Below, piece by piece: positions 1 to 8,295 of a stretch of DNA of 48,652 nt. Under the pieces are notes generated by a model. The model had not been told where the DNA came from. It ran no database searches and worked only from the letters and a program-made list of their open reading frames with translations. The position numbers and the translations under genes are program-made. Source of the stretch: Deltaproteobacteria bacterium (lineage in GTDB: Bacteria > Desulfobacterota > RBG-13-43-22); NCBI GenBank assembly GCA_016219225.1, contig JACRBX010000013.1, forward strand, positions 1-48,652, read 5' to 3'. Every line of letters starts with the position of its first letter. Position 1 is the first letter of the stretch.

Positions 1-7
1 ATTTTTT

Positions 8-107
8 ACCACTAAGACACTAAGACACAAAGAAGGTCTTAATTTCATGAGGGTTAAACAAACATGAAAGCTTTATGCATTTCTTTGTGCCTTCGAGTCT
101 TCGTGGT
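8..107. repeat. Imperfect inverted repeat downstream of the truncated res gene
   Basis: The arms are 8-34 and 81-107, 27 bases each, and 23 of 27 positions pair when one arm is reverse-complemented. The arm is built on a period of about 7-9 bases (CACTAAGACAC and similar). This kind of short-period intergenic repeat is common in this window. The last codons of the truncated restriction gene run into the right arm, so the repeat marks the breakpoint. Confidence 0.7.
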
Positions 108-483
108 AAGCTTTTGGTTCCGGCTTGTCCGGGTTAGGGGTGTTCGGGGTGAAATCGGTAATGAGTTTGTTGTAGATGGTCAGATTCGGGGCCAAAACGA
201 AAAAATTGTTCAGGCCGTGGGCCAGATGCAGATAACTGATGAAGGCCCCCATCAACCGGGTCTTGCCGACTCCCGTTGCCAGGGCAAAGCAAAGAGAGGG
301 GAAATCACGCTCAAATTCACTGACCGTTGGAAACTCGCTGCCGATAGCGGCCAGGGCTGATACCAGGTCAGTGCCTTTTCGGGGTGGAACGATTTCGGAG
401 ATCCTATCAAGGATTTCCAAAGAGCGGCGCTGCGGTGGTCGCAGGCTCAGACGTCCGGCAATGGCGTTAACGTGGCGGTTCAT
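73..483 (-). pseudogene. res: Truncated type III restriction enzyme Res subunit (helicase N-terminus only)
   Basis: The 136 residues match the start of a type III Res/DEAD-type restriction subunit. The Walker A-like motif ATGVGKTRLMGAF lies near residue 70, followed by the conserved stretch around LAPNLTIYNKLITDF. After about residue 111 homology stops and a Pro/Asn-rich tail (TPNTPNPDKPEP) runs to a stop inside an inverted repeat. Full Res proteins are roughly 900-1000 residues, so the later helicase motifs and the nuclease domain are missing. The ATG overlaps the upstream rhuM stop by 4 bp (ATGA), showing that the operon was once translationally coupled. It is almost certainly non-functional for restriction. 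Confidence 0.85.
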
Positions 484-1535
484 TGGTTCTTCCTTGTATT
501 CTTTTTGGGTGGTTTTGCCGGCTTTAGCTTTTCTATCTTCTTGATCGACTCCAGGAAATCTATTTCCACCGGGCTCGTTTTCGCCAGTTGTTTCAGGCTG
601 AATTGCTCATATTGTCTCTCAGCTATTTCAATAGCTATTTCATGGCTGATCTTGCCCGCATGGGTGAGGATATCCCGTTCGCTGAGCCGTAGAAAATCGT
701 CGAGCCTGGCAATCCAGTCCTGCATGTACATGGGCTTCCGGTTACGGGCTTGGAGTTCTGCAAATTCCAAGTAGGCCGTCACGATCTGGTTGAGGGCCTC
801 CAGTTCTTCCCCATGCAAATAGTTTCTGGCCACTCCAACATCGGATTTACGGGGTCGGCTGCCCCCCCAACTGGTTAGTCCCATGTGGGGCAACCCGGCA
901 TCGGCCCGTTGTGAAATGACCTCGGCCGCAGTTTGACCATGGGCGGCCCAATGCATTTTATTTTGAACGGTGTCAAAGAACTGTTGGGTTATCTCGGCAC
1001 TGGGATTGTAATCAATGCTGATGGCATAAATATCCAGTACTTTCCGCCAAAATACCTTCTCAGAGGAACGGATGTCGCGGATACGTTCGAGCAATTCTTC
1101 AAAATAGATTCCCCCGCCCGCCTGCTTTAGCCTGTCGTCATCCAGAGTAAACCCTTTGACTATGTATTCCCGTAAGCGTTCGGTAGCCCAAATTCGGAAT
1201 TGGGTGCCCCGCTGGGATTTAATCCTGTAACCTAATGAAATAACTACATCCAAGTTGTAGAAGGAGACTGCCCGTGACACCTTGCGGGTCCCTTCCTGTT
1301 GAACTATTAAGGAATCCTTAATAGTTGCCTCCTGGAGCAGCTCACCTTCTGCAAATATATTGCGGAGATGCATATTAATGTTAGGGACGGAAGTCTGGAA
1401 CAACTCGGCCATTTGGAGATGTGTCAACCAAACAGTCTCCCCCTCGAATCGGACCTCAAGACGTGTTCTTCCGTCTTCTGTTTGGTAGAGAATGAATTAA
1501 GAATCTTTTGGAGGTTTATCGAAAGGTTTTCTCAC
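480..1535 (-). pseudogene. RhuM family protein with a nonsense codon near the N-terminus
   Basis: The open frame from 1427 to 480 encodes a RhuM (virulence-associated) family protein, recognisable from QMAELFQTSVPNINMH and FYNLDVVISLGYRI. Homology continues upstream of 1427 in the same frame (FILYQTEDGRTRLEV) but is interrupted by TAA at 1497-1499. Beyond it the frame stays open to a GTG at 1533-1535 that has a good ribosome site, GGGGAG, at 1544-1549. The stop is therefore codon 13 of the ancestral gene, probably a CAA-to-TAA change. Reinitiation at the TTG at 1427 could still give about 315 residues. RhuM genes often sit inside type III R-M operons, as here between mod and res; their biochemical role is unknown. 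Confidence 0.8.
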
Positions 1536-1588
1536 AATTGTTTCTCCCCTGCGGGTTTGGAATTTACTATCATGGGTTTCCAGGATTC

Positions 1589-1605
1589 GCTACGCGGGGC
1601 GTAGC
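1589..1605. other. Perfect 7-bp hairpin between mod and rhuM
   Basis: GCTACGC and GCGTAGC are separated by GGG and flanked by no T-tract. It lies in the roughly 150-base stretch between the ancestral mod stop and the rhuM start. It could be a small repeat or an mRNA processing element. No gene is recognised in 1536-1682; an ATG overlapping the mod stop (minus strand, 1684-1686) opens a frame that stops after four codons. Confidence 0.45.
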
Positions 1606-1682
1606 CATTTCCCAAAATAAATTAGGAGGTTGAGTTTTCAATTTCCGAGGCAATGCGTCGGAAATCTCTGTCTATTTATCTT

Positions 1683-3308
1683 TCATGGTTCCTCCTCAAA
1701 AAGGGTCAACTGCCCCGGCTTGGGCGGGGCCTTGGGCAGGTTTTCCACCGCAGGCTGTAGTCATCATGGCCCCACTCTCAGCGTTTCAAGACGGCATTGG
1801 GAATTTTTTTGATGGTCAAATTGGGGAACCGGTCAGATTTTCCGCGGAAAGCCGAACAAAGGACCAGCAAGGATCGGCTTTGGCCGACTTCATCATTTAA
1901 GGCCTGAAGCTGGTCATGGTTCAGGTTCTGAGTGGTCACATAGATGAAATCCTGCTCGGTGGAATGGCCGTGCTGCCAATAGATACTGTCGCTCGGGGCA
2001 TAGATAAACCCCTCCAGCTTACAGATGGCCTCGGCCAGCATTGTTGCATTGTATAGTTTATTGATAACCCAGTTGCCCCACTTGTCCTTCTCCAAGAGAG
2101 ACGGCGCCAGCCGGTAATAACGGAACCCTCCCCCGCCTTTCCAGTTGACGGCCTTGGTGATCCCCCCTTGATCCGTCCCGTCGATGACCTTTTTCATCCG
2201 CGGAATAATGTGGGTATGGCAATGCTCTCCCAACTCCACCATAATCCACCGCCGGCCCATCTTATGCGCCACCGCTCCGGTTGTGCCCGACCCGGCGAAG
2301 GAGTCGAGGACGATGTCGCCAGGTGAGGAAGAAACTTCAAGGACCCTCTTGATTAGTTTCTCCGGTTTGGGGGTTATAAGCATTTCGGTATCTGTAATAT
2401 CTGCAAACAAAGCGCGAACTTCAGTCTTAGCCTGTGCGTTTGTACCGCAATCTTCGTGAAACCAAAGAGTGGCTGGAACAACCCCTTGTTTAGCTTCTGA
2501 TAGAAACTTCTTAATGCGCGAAATGCTGCTTCCGACTTTACCCCACCAGACCCGCCCATCCTCATCCAACTCGTCAAAGGTTGGTTTGGAAATTCGCCAG
2601 AATGTACCTTTTGGTGGGTAAAATGACTTTCCTTTTGGTGAACGGATTTCATAGGTTCCTTGGCTGTAATAATTGCGAGCTTGAACGGCATTTGTCGTCC
2701 AGAGCCCACGAGGGTCGTTGTCGGGATTTGAGTATGTCTTGTCTAACTTTTCTGAACGTGGAAGGAGATTCCTCTGCCACTTCGAAGCATCCTTCGCATA
2801 TAGTATGATGTAATCGTGCATGTCTGAAAAGTGACGAGCTGAATTTTTAACGGTAAAGATTTTTTTGCCAAATAATCGTAGCAATGAAATTTTGTCGCCC
2901 AAAAATTTCATCCATCATGACTTTAAAGTAATGATTTTCATTATCATCGATAGACACCCATACACACCCATCTTCAGAAAGAAGCTGGCGAATAATTTCC
3001 ATCCTGTCGCGCATGAGGGTAAGCCAGATCGAATGCTCGATACCATCATCGTAATGCTCAAAAGCGCTGCCCGTATTGTAAGGAGGGTCAATATAGATAC
3101 ATTTGATCTTCCCCGAAAACTCCTGTTCCAGGGTTTTCAATGCCAGCAGGTTATCCCCGAAGACGAGCCGGTTATCAAAGATGTCCTTATCCGTCATCCG
3201 ATGCGGGGCATGGTAGGACCTCTCCGGCTCCTCCAACAGAATCCTCGGCCGATTCTCCTTCCCGATCCATGTGAGTTCGAGTTTTTGGTTTTCTCGTGTC
3301 ATAGCCAA
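1683..3308 (-). pseudogene. mod: Type III-like DNA adenine methyltransferase (Mod), broken by two frameshifts and a stop
   Basis: Two frames together make one beta-class N6-adenine methyltransferase. The first (3308-2847) carries FGDNLLAL and motif IV IYIDPPYNTGS; the second (2911-1778) carries motif I DSFAGSGTTGAVAHKMG. The frames join at a run of seven T (plus strand 2860-2866): six would restore WQKIFTVKNSARHF. A TGA at 1778-1780 interrupts the expected ending KR-C-EWGHDDYSL. After DYSL one base is missing near 1748-1753, and the correct ending (AVENLPKAPPKPGQ then LTLFEEEP) continues in another frame to TGA at 1683-1685. Three separate lesions argue for real decay rather than a single sequencing error. 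It would have protected DNA from the neighbouring Res. Confidence 0.85.
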
Positions 3309-3358
3309 ATATTACAAAAGAAATTATCTCGCTATGTAAAGATTCTCGGATTCATTGT

Positions 3359-5191
3359 TTAATGCCCATCTACAGGAAAAATTCTAATCAAATGCTGATA
3401 ATATTCTTGTATCCAGGCTGCATAATGCATGATACTGATTTTAGACCTAAGAAAATCATCAAAATATTCTTTAGCCTTTGCCTGCTGGTCCAAAAATAGG
3501 GCGTATCTAGCTATCCTAACTATATATTCATTAGAAGCAGGATAATGGCGGAATTTTTCTAGGTCCGTGCAGGCATCATTTAGGTGCCTTTCCATAACCT
3601 CTCTCAAATACGGTATGAGAGAAGATTCTCCGATCGATAGAATAAATCCCATACATTCGTCAACTATGTTTAAATCCGCCTCGATTGCTGTAAATAAATT
3701 TCCATGTTGTAACTGGATATCTTTGATGCTACGGAGGTGTTCGAAAATAACATTATAATGGTCCATCAAATCAATCTTCGTCATTTCTATTTTTTGTATC
3801 TTACGCAAATGCACCTTTTCTTTCTCCCAAAAACAGCGCTCCAACACACAATAATCCGGTAATCCCAAAACATATCGGTCTATTTCTTTTTTTGACTGGC
3901 CCATGAAATCTATCACCTGTCCGAACAGGGCTTCGAATGGCCCCAAATTTTCCATTATTGCTAAGTCTTTTAGAATAATAAAGATTTCTTTAATCGCATA
4001 ATATCGATTAGAGAATTCCAAATTAAGAAATAATGAGAGATTTTGTCTAACCCAAAACAGTTTTTCGTCCCATCCGGATTGGTTGTTCCACCTAATCCGA
4101 AGTTCAGTGATTTCAAAAAAAAGGGCCTCTTGAGTCGAAAGTTTTGGGAGGATTTCGGTCCTTCCTCTGACCAGATTTTCTAAAAAAAGCGGTTTGTTTT
4201 TCAGTTGCCTGGCGTATTCAAGACAATAATTGTTGAATTTCAAAAGATCGTCAACATTTTCCTTGTCGATAAGGCCCGAATATCGTTCCATGAATGAGTG
4301 GGCTTCCTGAGTACCACCCGTTAACAAATGGACATCTATGATATTAGGAAAGACAATGTGGATAAGGCTTTTTATTTTAAACCGTTGTGCTATTTCTGCC
4401 GACTTCTGGTAATAATGGATCGCATTTAGAAAATTCCCAAGTATTCTCTCCATGCGTCCGAGATTATTGTAGATTAATGCCAAGGCTTCTTCCTTGCCCC
4501 CCTTGCAGTCGCCTATGGCAGATAGCAAATTTTGGCTTGCCGATTCGAATTCCCCCTTTCTTTCATTGAAAATAGACTCCAATTGAAGAATTTCAGGGCA
4601 TTTCGGTATGCTTAGTTGCTCAAAAATGGATCTTGCCCTGTTTGTATCCCCCAATTGAAGGAGTGCAAAAACCTGTTTCTGCCTGACATTGCTTATTTCC
4701 TCTTCAAATAAAGGAAGATTAAGTATTTTCTCATATATTGCATATCCTTCCTTTGTTCGACCTTTCAGCACAAGATGATGGGCTTGCAGCATATCCCATT
4801 CCATTTTTCCTGGGACGCTATGTATATAGAAAGGTTTTTTGCCAAAACGACCTTCAGTGGTTCTATAAGCTCCATCATTAATGAGGGTTTTTAAGCGTGA
4901 TATTGGGAAAGACTCTGGAAAGACAATCTTGGCTGGGGCAAGAAAGGTTAGAAGAAAATAGCCTGCGTATAAGGGTATGAGAGCGAATAACGTAGCCAGG
5001 GAGAGAGGCTTCAGGAAATACAGTGTTACCATCACGAGGGGAAAAAAGGCCAACAATATAATGTTGTTCCGATATCTCTTATGATTATATTTGGGGTAAT
5101 ATCGGAAAAAGGCCATCAGCAAACCGATCACTACCATCCACATTAATGGAATATTATGGGTTGAGATGGCCTTAATGAGTTGATCAACCAT
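3359..5191 (-). CDS. Membrane-anchored TPR-repeat protein of unknown function
   Basis: This 610-residue protein has an N-terminal membrane region of about 85 residues with three likely helices (around MWMVVIGLLMAFF, NIILLAFFPLVMVTLYFL and LATLFALIPLYAGYFLL). A long helical part follows with TPR-like pairs, for example YNNLGRMERILGNFLNAIHYYQKSAEIAQ near residue 240. No catalytic domain is recognised. The gene is visibly more AT-rich than its neighbours, with many AAA and ATT codons, which suggests acquisition by transfer. It lies 50 bases upstream of mod in the same direction. TPR regions usually mediate protein contacts; a scaffold or sensor role is inference only. Confidence 0.75.
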   Translation of the reverse strand: MVDQLIKAISTHNIPLMWMVVIGLLMAFFRYYPKYNHKRYRNNIILLAFFPLVMVTLYFLKPLSLATLFALIPLYAGYFLLTFLAPAKIVFPESFPISRLKTLINDGAYRTTEGRFGKKPFYIHSVPGKMEWDMLQAHHLVLKGRTKEGYAIYEKILNLPLFEEEISNVRQKQVFALLQLGDTNRARSIFEQLSIPKCPEILQLESIFNERKGEFESASQNLLSAIGDCKGGKEEALALIYNNLGRMERILGNFLNAIHYYQKSAEIAQRFKIKSLIHIVFPNIIDVHLLTGGTQEAHSFMERYSGLIDKENVDDLLKFNNYCLEYARQLKNKPLFLENLVRGRTEILPKLSTQEALFFEITELRIRWNNQSGWDEKLFWVRQNLSLFLNLEFSNRYYAIKEIFIILKDLAIMENLGPFEALFGQVIDFMGQSKKEIDRYVLGLPDYCVLERCFWEKEKVHLRKIQKIEMTKIDLMDHYNVIFEHLRSIKDIQLQHGNLFTAIEADLNIVDECMGFILSIGESSLIPYLREVMERHLNDACTDLEKFRHYPASNEYIVRIARYALFLDQQAKAKEYFDDFLRSKISIMHYAAWIQEYYQHLIRIFPVDGH

Positions 5192-5397
5192 GTTGTTTTA
5201 TCTGCTGCTATTGCAGCGGTCCCCTGCTTTTTATTTGGCGGGTTGCCTGACAGTCCATAAGACGGGAGCAGGATTTATACATTTCACTGCATCTATTTGC
5301 CAGCCGAACATCCGCCCACTCATCTTCCTATTGACCCCTCCTACAGCTTCCTTTCGATGTCCCCCGGATTTTATTATTCCCAGTTTATCCGCAAAAC

Positions 5398-6828
5398 CTA
5401 TCTTCTCTCCATAACCTCCCAATGCCCACCCTTGGCAGAACCAATGCGGCGTAGGCGACCCTGCCCTTTAAGTTTGTCGATCTGTTTCAATACGGCCCTT
5501 TTGGAAATACCAATGGCTTTCCCCAATTCTTCCGTAGTGATGGTACCATCCTGCCGGAGAAAATCGATTATTTTATCTTCGGTTTTTGGTGAACTTTTTA
5601 GTGAACTTTCTGGTGAACTTTCTCTCGGCGTTTTCCCCGAACTTTTTAGAGAACTAAGCTGCTCCTTCCGATGAACCGTGGCGGTGAACAGACAGCCTTC
5701 CCGATCATCGATAAAGTCGATATCCGGCCATCCTTCCAGTGCCCGTTTAATACCGGAGCCAAGTCCATGATAGGGTAAAAGCCCCTTGGCCACAAACGAA
5801 ACCAGAATCGGATTTCGAATATTGGAAATACCTGTCCGTATTTTTTCTACCGTCAGGTTATTGGGCAAATGGCCAGGGCTGATGATCTCAATGCGGTTGT
5901 CGAAGATGAAAAGGCGAATAGAAGCGCTTACCAGATAGTCCCTGTGGATCAGGGCATTGACCAGAAGCTCTTCAAAAACCGATTCCGGGATCTCCGGCAG
6001 ACCCGGCGCATTGACGCCACGGCCAGCCTGCACTTTATGCAAATTGCGCATGACAAAGGCCAGGGAATCATCAAATACCTTGCGCAGGGGACCGGAAAAA
6101 TCTTCGGTATCCACGTAATCACTGACATGGATTTCGTTGCCGGGATAACGAATGGCCTTGATAATGAACTGGGGTTTGATCCACTCGGGACGTTCGGCAA
6201 AAAGAAGGACGCCTGCAAGATTTAGTTGTCCGTCATCGGTGGCCAGATTCATATTCTGTAAAAGCCGAAGACGCGCGGCGGCCGAGTCGGGATACTCCAG
6301 CTTGTAGACATCGCGAAGGAAATCGCGAAAGCGCAGTTTGTCAAGTTTGTCTATTTTTGCTTTAGTCGGCAATTCATCGGCATGGAATTGATCGGAAATC
6401 TGAAACAATCTGCGCAGTTCTTCCTTGGAATTGACCCGCCGTTTGTCCGCCCCGCATTTCAGCCAGATGACCCCATTTTTATCGAAGTAGGGTTTGTCAA
6501 TTCCTTTAGGCACGGTCAATACGATGATGATCCGCCCATGCGAAATCAGAACGTTTTGGGTCTGCACGGTCAGAGGACTGCGAACCAGATGGCTGGCCGC
6601 ATTGCTGATAAGCTGATTGATTCTGGTCACATCCTCCTTACTCAGACCGGGTATCGAACCGTCATCGGCCACACCAATGAAAATCGTTCCTCCTTCAGAA
6701 TTGGCAAAAGCGGCCATTTCCGAGGCCAGGGAATCGCTGTTCTTTATATTGCCCTTAAACTGGCGGGTACTGTCTTCCCCCGAAGCGATGAGGGAATATA
6801 GCTGTTCTTTTTTCAGGTTATCTTTCAT
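5398..6828 (-). CDS. AlbA/Schlafen-type ATP-binding transcriptional regulator (COG2865-like)
   Basis: The protein has 476 residues. The N-terminal AlbA_2/Schlafen-like domain includes FANSEGGTIFIGVADDG (residues about 42-58). A middle HATPase-like region has ELLVNALIHRDY and GLGSGIKRAL, and the C-terminal winged helix has TITTEELGKAIGISKRAVLKQ. Between the last two is a Ser/Lys/Glu linker made of short repeats (SSLKSS, RESSPESS) encoded by direct DNA repeats at 5589-5657. Proteins of this layout are common in accessory islands as putative regulators. The chosen ATG at 6828 has a purine-rich GAAGG directly against it, so a slightly different start is possible. Regulatory target unknown. Confidence 0.8.
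   Translation of the reverse strand: MKDNLKKEQLYSLIASGEDSTRQFKGNIKNSDSLASEMAAFANSEGGTIFIGVADDGSIPGLSKEDVTRINQLISNAASHLVRSPLTVQTQNVLISHGRIIIVLTVPKGIDKPYFDKNGVIWLKCGADKRRVNSKEELRRLFQISDQFHADELPTKAKIDKLDKLRFRDFLRDVYKLEYPDSAAARLRLLQNMNLATDDGQLNLAGVLLFAERPEWIKPQFIIKAIRYPGNEIHVSDYVDTEDFSGPLRKVFDDSLAFVMRNLHKVQAGRGVNAPGLPEIPESVFEELLVNALIHRDYLVSASIRLFIFDNRIEIISPGHLPNNLTVEKIRTGISNIRNPILVSFVAKGLLPYHGLGSGIKRALEGWPDIDFIDDREGCLFTATVHRKEQLSSLKSSGKTPRESSPESSLKSSPKTEDKIIDFLRQDGTITTEELGKAIGISKRAVLKQIDKLKGQGRLRRIGSAKGGHWEVMERR
5589..5657. repeat. Short direct repeats of GAACTTT inside the AlbA-type gene
   Basis: GAACTTT occurs four times with spacers of 5-23 bases, coding (minus strand) for the Ser-rich linker of the AlbA-type protein. 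The array is in frame and could expand or contract by slippage, changing linker length. Confidence 0.55.
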
Positions 6829-6947
6829 CCTTCACAATTCCATCGATAAGCATTTCGATGCATCTATTTCAGGTCCTACTATCATCATTTTTCCACTTCC
6901 TTCATCGACCAGCCTTTCAATATAAAATCGTCACTAATGGAAAATAA

Positions 6948-7760
6948 TCAAATTTCACTTAATCCCTTAGAATCAGAATAAGGGATGGCTGCCCCGACCG
7001 GTTTATCCTGCCAAATCTTTTCCCGGTGGGCGGCTGCATAAACTTGTCGATCTTCAGGGAAGGCTTTGACGATCTTCCGGATGATCTGCAATTCTTCATT
7101 AATCAGGTGTCCAGCTTGGGTTTCGTCCGCTTTTCTAATTTCCTCAACCAAATCCCGGTAGTTATTGAGCTGCGGCCCTAAAGGCAGGGCGGCATACCCG
7201 GCCCCGGTCATACTGGTGCCCAGGTCGCGAAAGGCCAGCATATCCGCATACCAGAGGTACTTAGCCGCATAAAGCATCTTATCGGTTTTCCGGAGAAGTG
7301 TCCTGCCCAATTTCTTTTCAAAGGTTGTTAAAACCAATTTGATCCGTGGTATGGAAAATGGTCGGTTTCCTGAAAAACTGTCTTTCAATCGGTTTCCCGT
7401 CAGGTGAAGACGAAGGGCATGGTCCAGGGACTTGCTCTGGATCAGCCCGGTTTCCCAACGCTTGATGCTGGCCACGCCGATCTTTAACCGATCCGCCAGT
7501 TCCTGTTGGGTCAGCCCTCTTTTTTTGCGTAACGCTTTAATCTCCTCCCCGGTAAGAAGTCCGGTCCGCTTACGGAAGGTCTCGGCCAATTCCTGTTGAA
7601 TAGCGCCGGTGGAATTAATCGTTCCTCCCTCCAACCCGCATTCCGGGCAGACATAAGCCTCAACCTGGCAGGGAATCTCCATTCCTCGAAAGCTGACGGT
7701 TTTATTTATTTTACGGAGTTTCATTTTTTCATGCCCGCGAGGGCAATTCAAAGCCTTCAT
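6948..7760 (-). CDS. Antitoxin: MqsA-type zinc finger, XRE helix-turn-helix and Panacea (SocA-like) domain
   Basis: There are three parts in 270 residues. An MqsA-like zinc-binding N-terminus has CPRGH near residue 6 and CPEC near 38; the first pair is C-x3-H instead of the usual CxxC. An XRE helix-turn-helix follows (LRKKRGLTQQELADRLKIG, about 85-105). The C-terminus carries the DUF4065/Panacea signature KMLYAAKYLWYADM and LTSM-like LPLGPQL, about 165-200. Panacea domains are known to neutralise many unrelated toxins. The gene starts 8 bases after the toxin gene, and the toxin stop codon TAG is part of this gene's Shine-Dalgarno TAGGAGG, so translation is coupled. The XRE/MqsA part probably binds the palindrome upstream of the toxin. 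Confidence 0.82.
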   Translation of the reverse strand: MKALNCPRGHEKMKLRKINKTVSFRGMEIPCQVEAYVCPECGLEGGTINSTGAIQQELAETFRKRTGLLTGEEIKALRKKRGLTQQELADRLKIGVASIKRWETGLIQSKSLDHALRLHLTGNRLKDSFSGNRPFSIPRIKLVLTTFEKKLGRTLLRKTDKMLYAAKYLWYADMLAFRDLGTSMTGAGYAALPLGPQLNNYRDLVEEIRKADETQAGHLINEELQIIRKIVKAFPEDRQVYAAAHREKIWQDKPVGAAIPYSDSKGLSEI

Positions 7761-7768
7761 ACATCCTC

Positions 7769-8128
7769 CTACGGTTGTCTGCTTTTATGCAGAGAAACCA
7801 GCCACAACACCCCAGTGCTCAAGGCAAACTTAAAATAGATGGGGCACTTAAAACGCAGGCTGATTACTTCAAAAGCAAACAGTTCCAGATCCTTGATGAT
7901 TCGTTCGTAAGACCTTTGGGGTGGTCTGGTGCCCACATAATGGTCTGGAGAAATCAAACCCAATAGTTCGGATAATACCGGCTTCAATTCCTCCTTAACG
8001 AGGTAACCCAGTTCCAGGGCATCAGAAGCGGTGGCTTCCTGATTAAGAATACCTATCCGCCCATCAGCCACAGCCTCCTGGGCCTCTTTGATTCGTTTGA
8101 TGATCTCCTTATCCGATGGTCTTTTCAT
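7769..8128 (-). CDS. Probable MqsR-like toxin of a type II toxin-antitoxin pair
   Basis: This is a 119-residue protein directly upstream of an MqsA/Panacea antitoxin, the toxin-first order of mqsRA. The central part (ALELGYLVKEELKPVLSELL) and the end (IYFKFALSTGVLWLVSLHKS) resemble the MqsR layout, in which a beta strand of the type VYLKITV is followed by VSFK. MqsR is a ribosome-linked mRNA interferase; the same activity here is inferred from context and weak similarity. Catalytic residues cannot be assigned. A palindrome and a TTGACA box lie just upstream. Confidence 0.68.
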   Translation of the reverse strand: MKRPSDKEIIKRIKEAQEAVADGRIGILNQEATASDALELGYLVKEELKPVLSELLGLISPDHYVGTRPPQRSYERIIKDLELFAFEVISLRFKCPIYFKFALSTGVLWLVSLHKSRQP

Positions 8129-8137
8129 GAGGATAAA

Positions 8138-8159
8138 GTATCAATTGATACCTTGTCAA
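8138..8159 (-). promoter_or_regulatory. Promoter -35 box and palindromic operator of the toxin-antitoxin operon
   Basis: GTATCAATTGATAC at 8138-8151 is a perfect 14-base palindrome 10 bases upstream of the toxin ATG. On the minus strand TTGACA (8154-8159) lies 2 bases before it, so a repressor on the palindrome would cover the promoter. The -10 box is unclear: TATCCT at 8130-8135 is 18 bases from TTGACA but almost touches the start codon, which would give a leaderless message. Autorepression by the XRE antitoxin is the likely use. Confidence 0.6.
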
Positions 8160-8295
8160 GTATTATTTGAATCAAAAAAAGTTATCCTTTTTCTAATAAG
8201 CTGGAGCATCCCGGATTCTTTCACGAACTGTGATGATCGAAAAATAAATTCGTCTAGGGGCTTTACTCTGTCTTATTGATATCTCTACAAATCCC

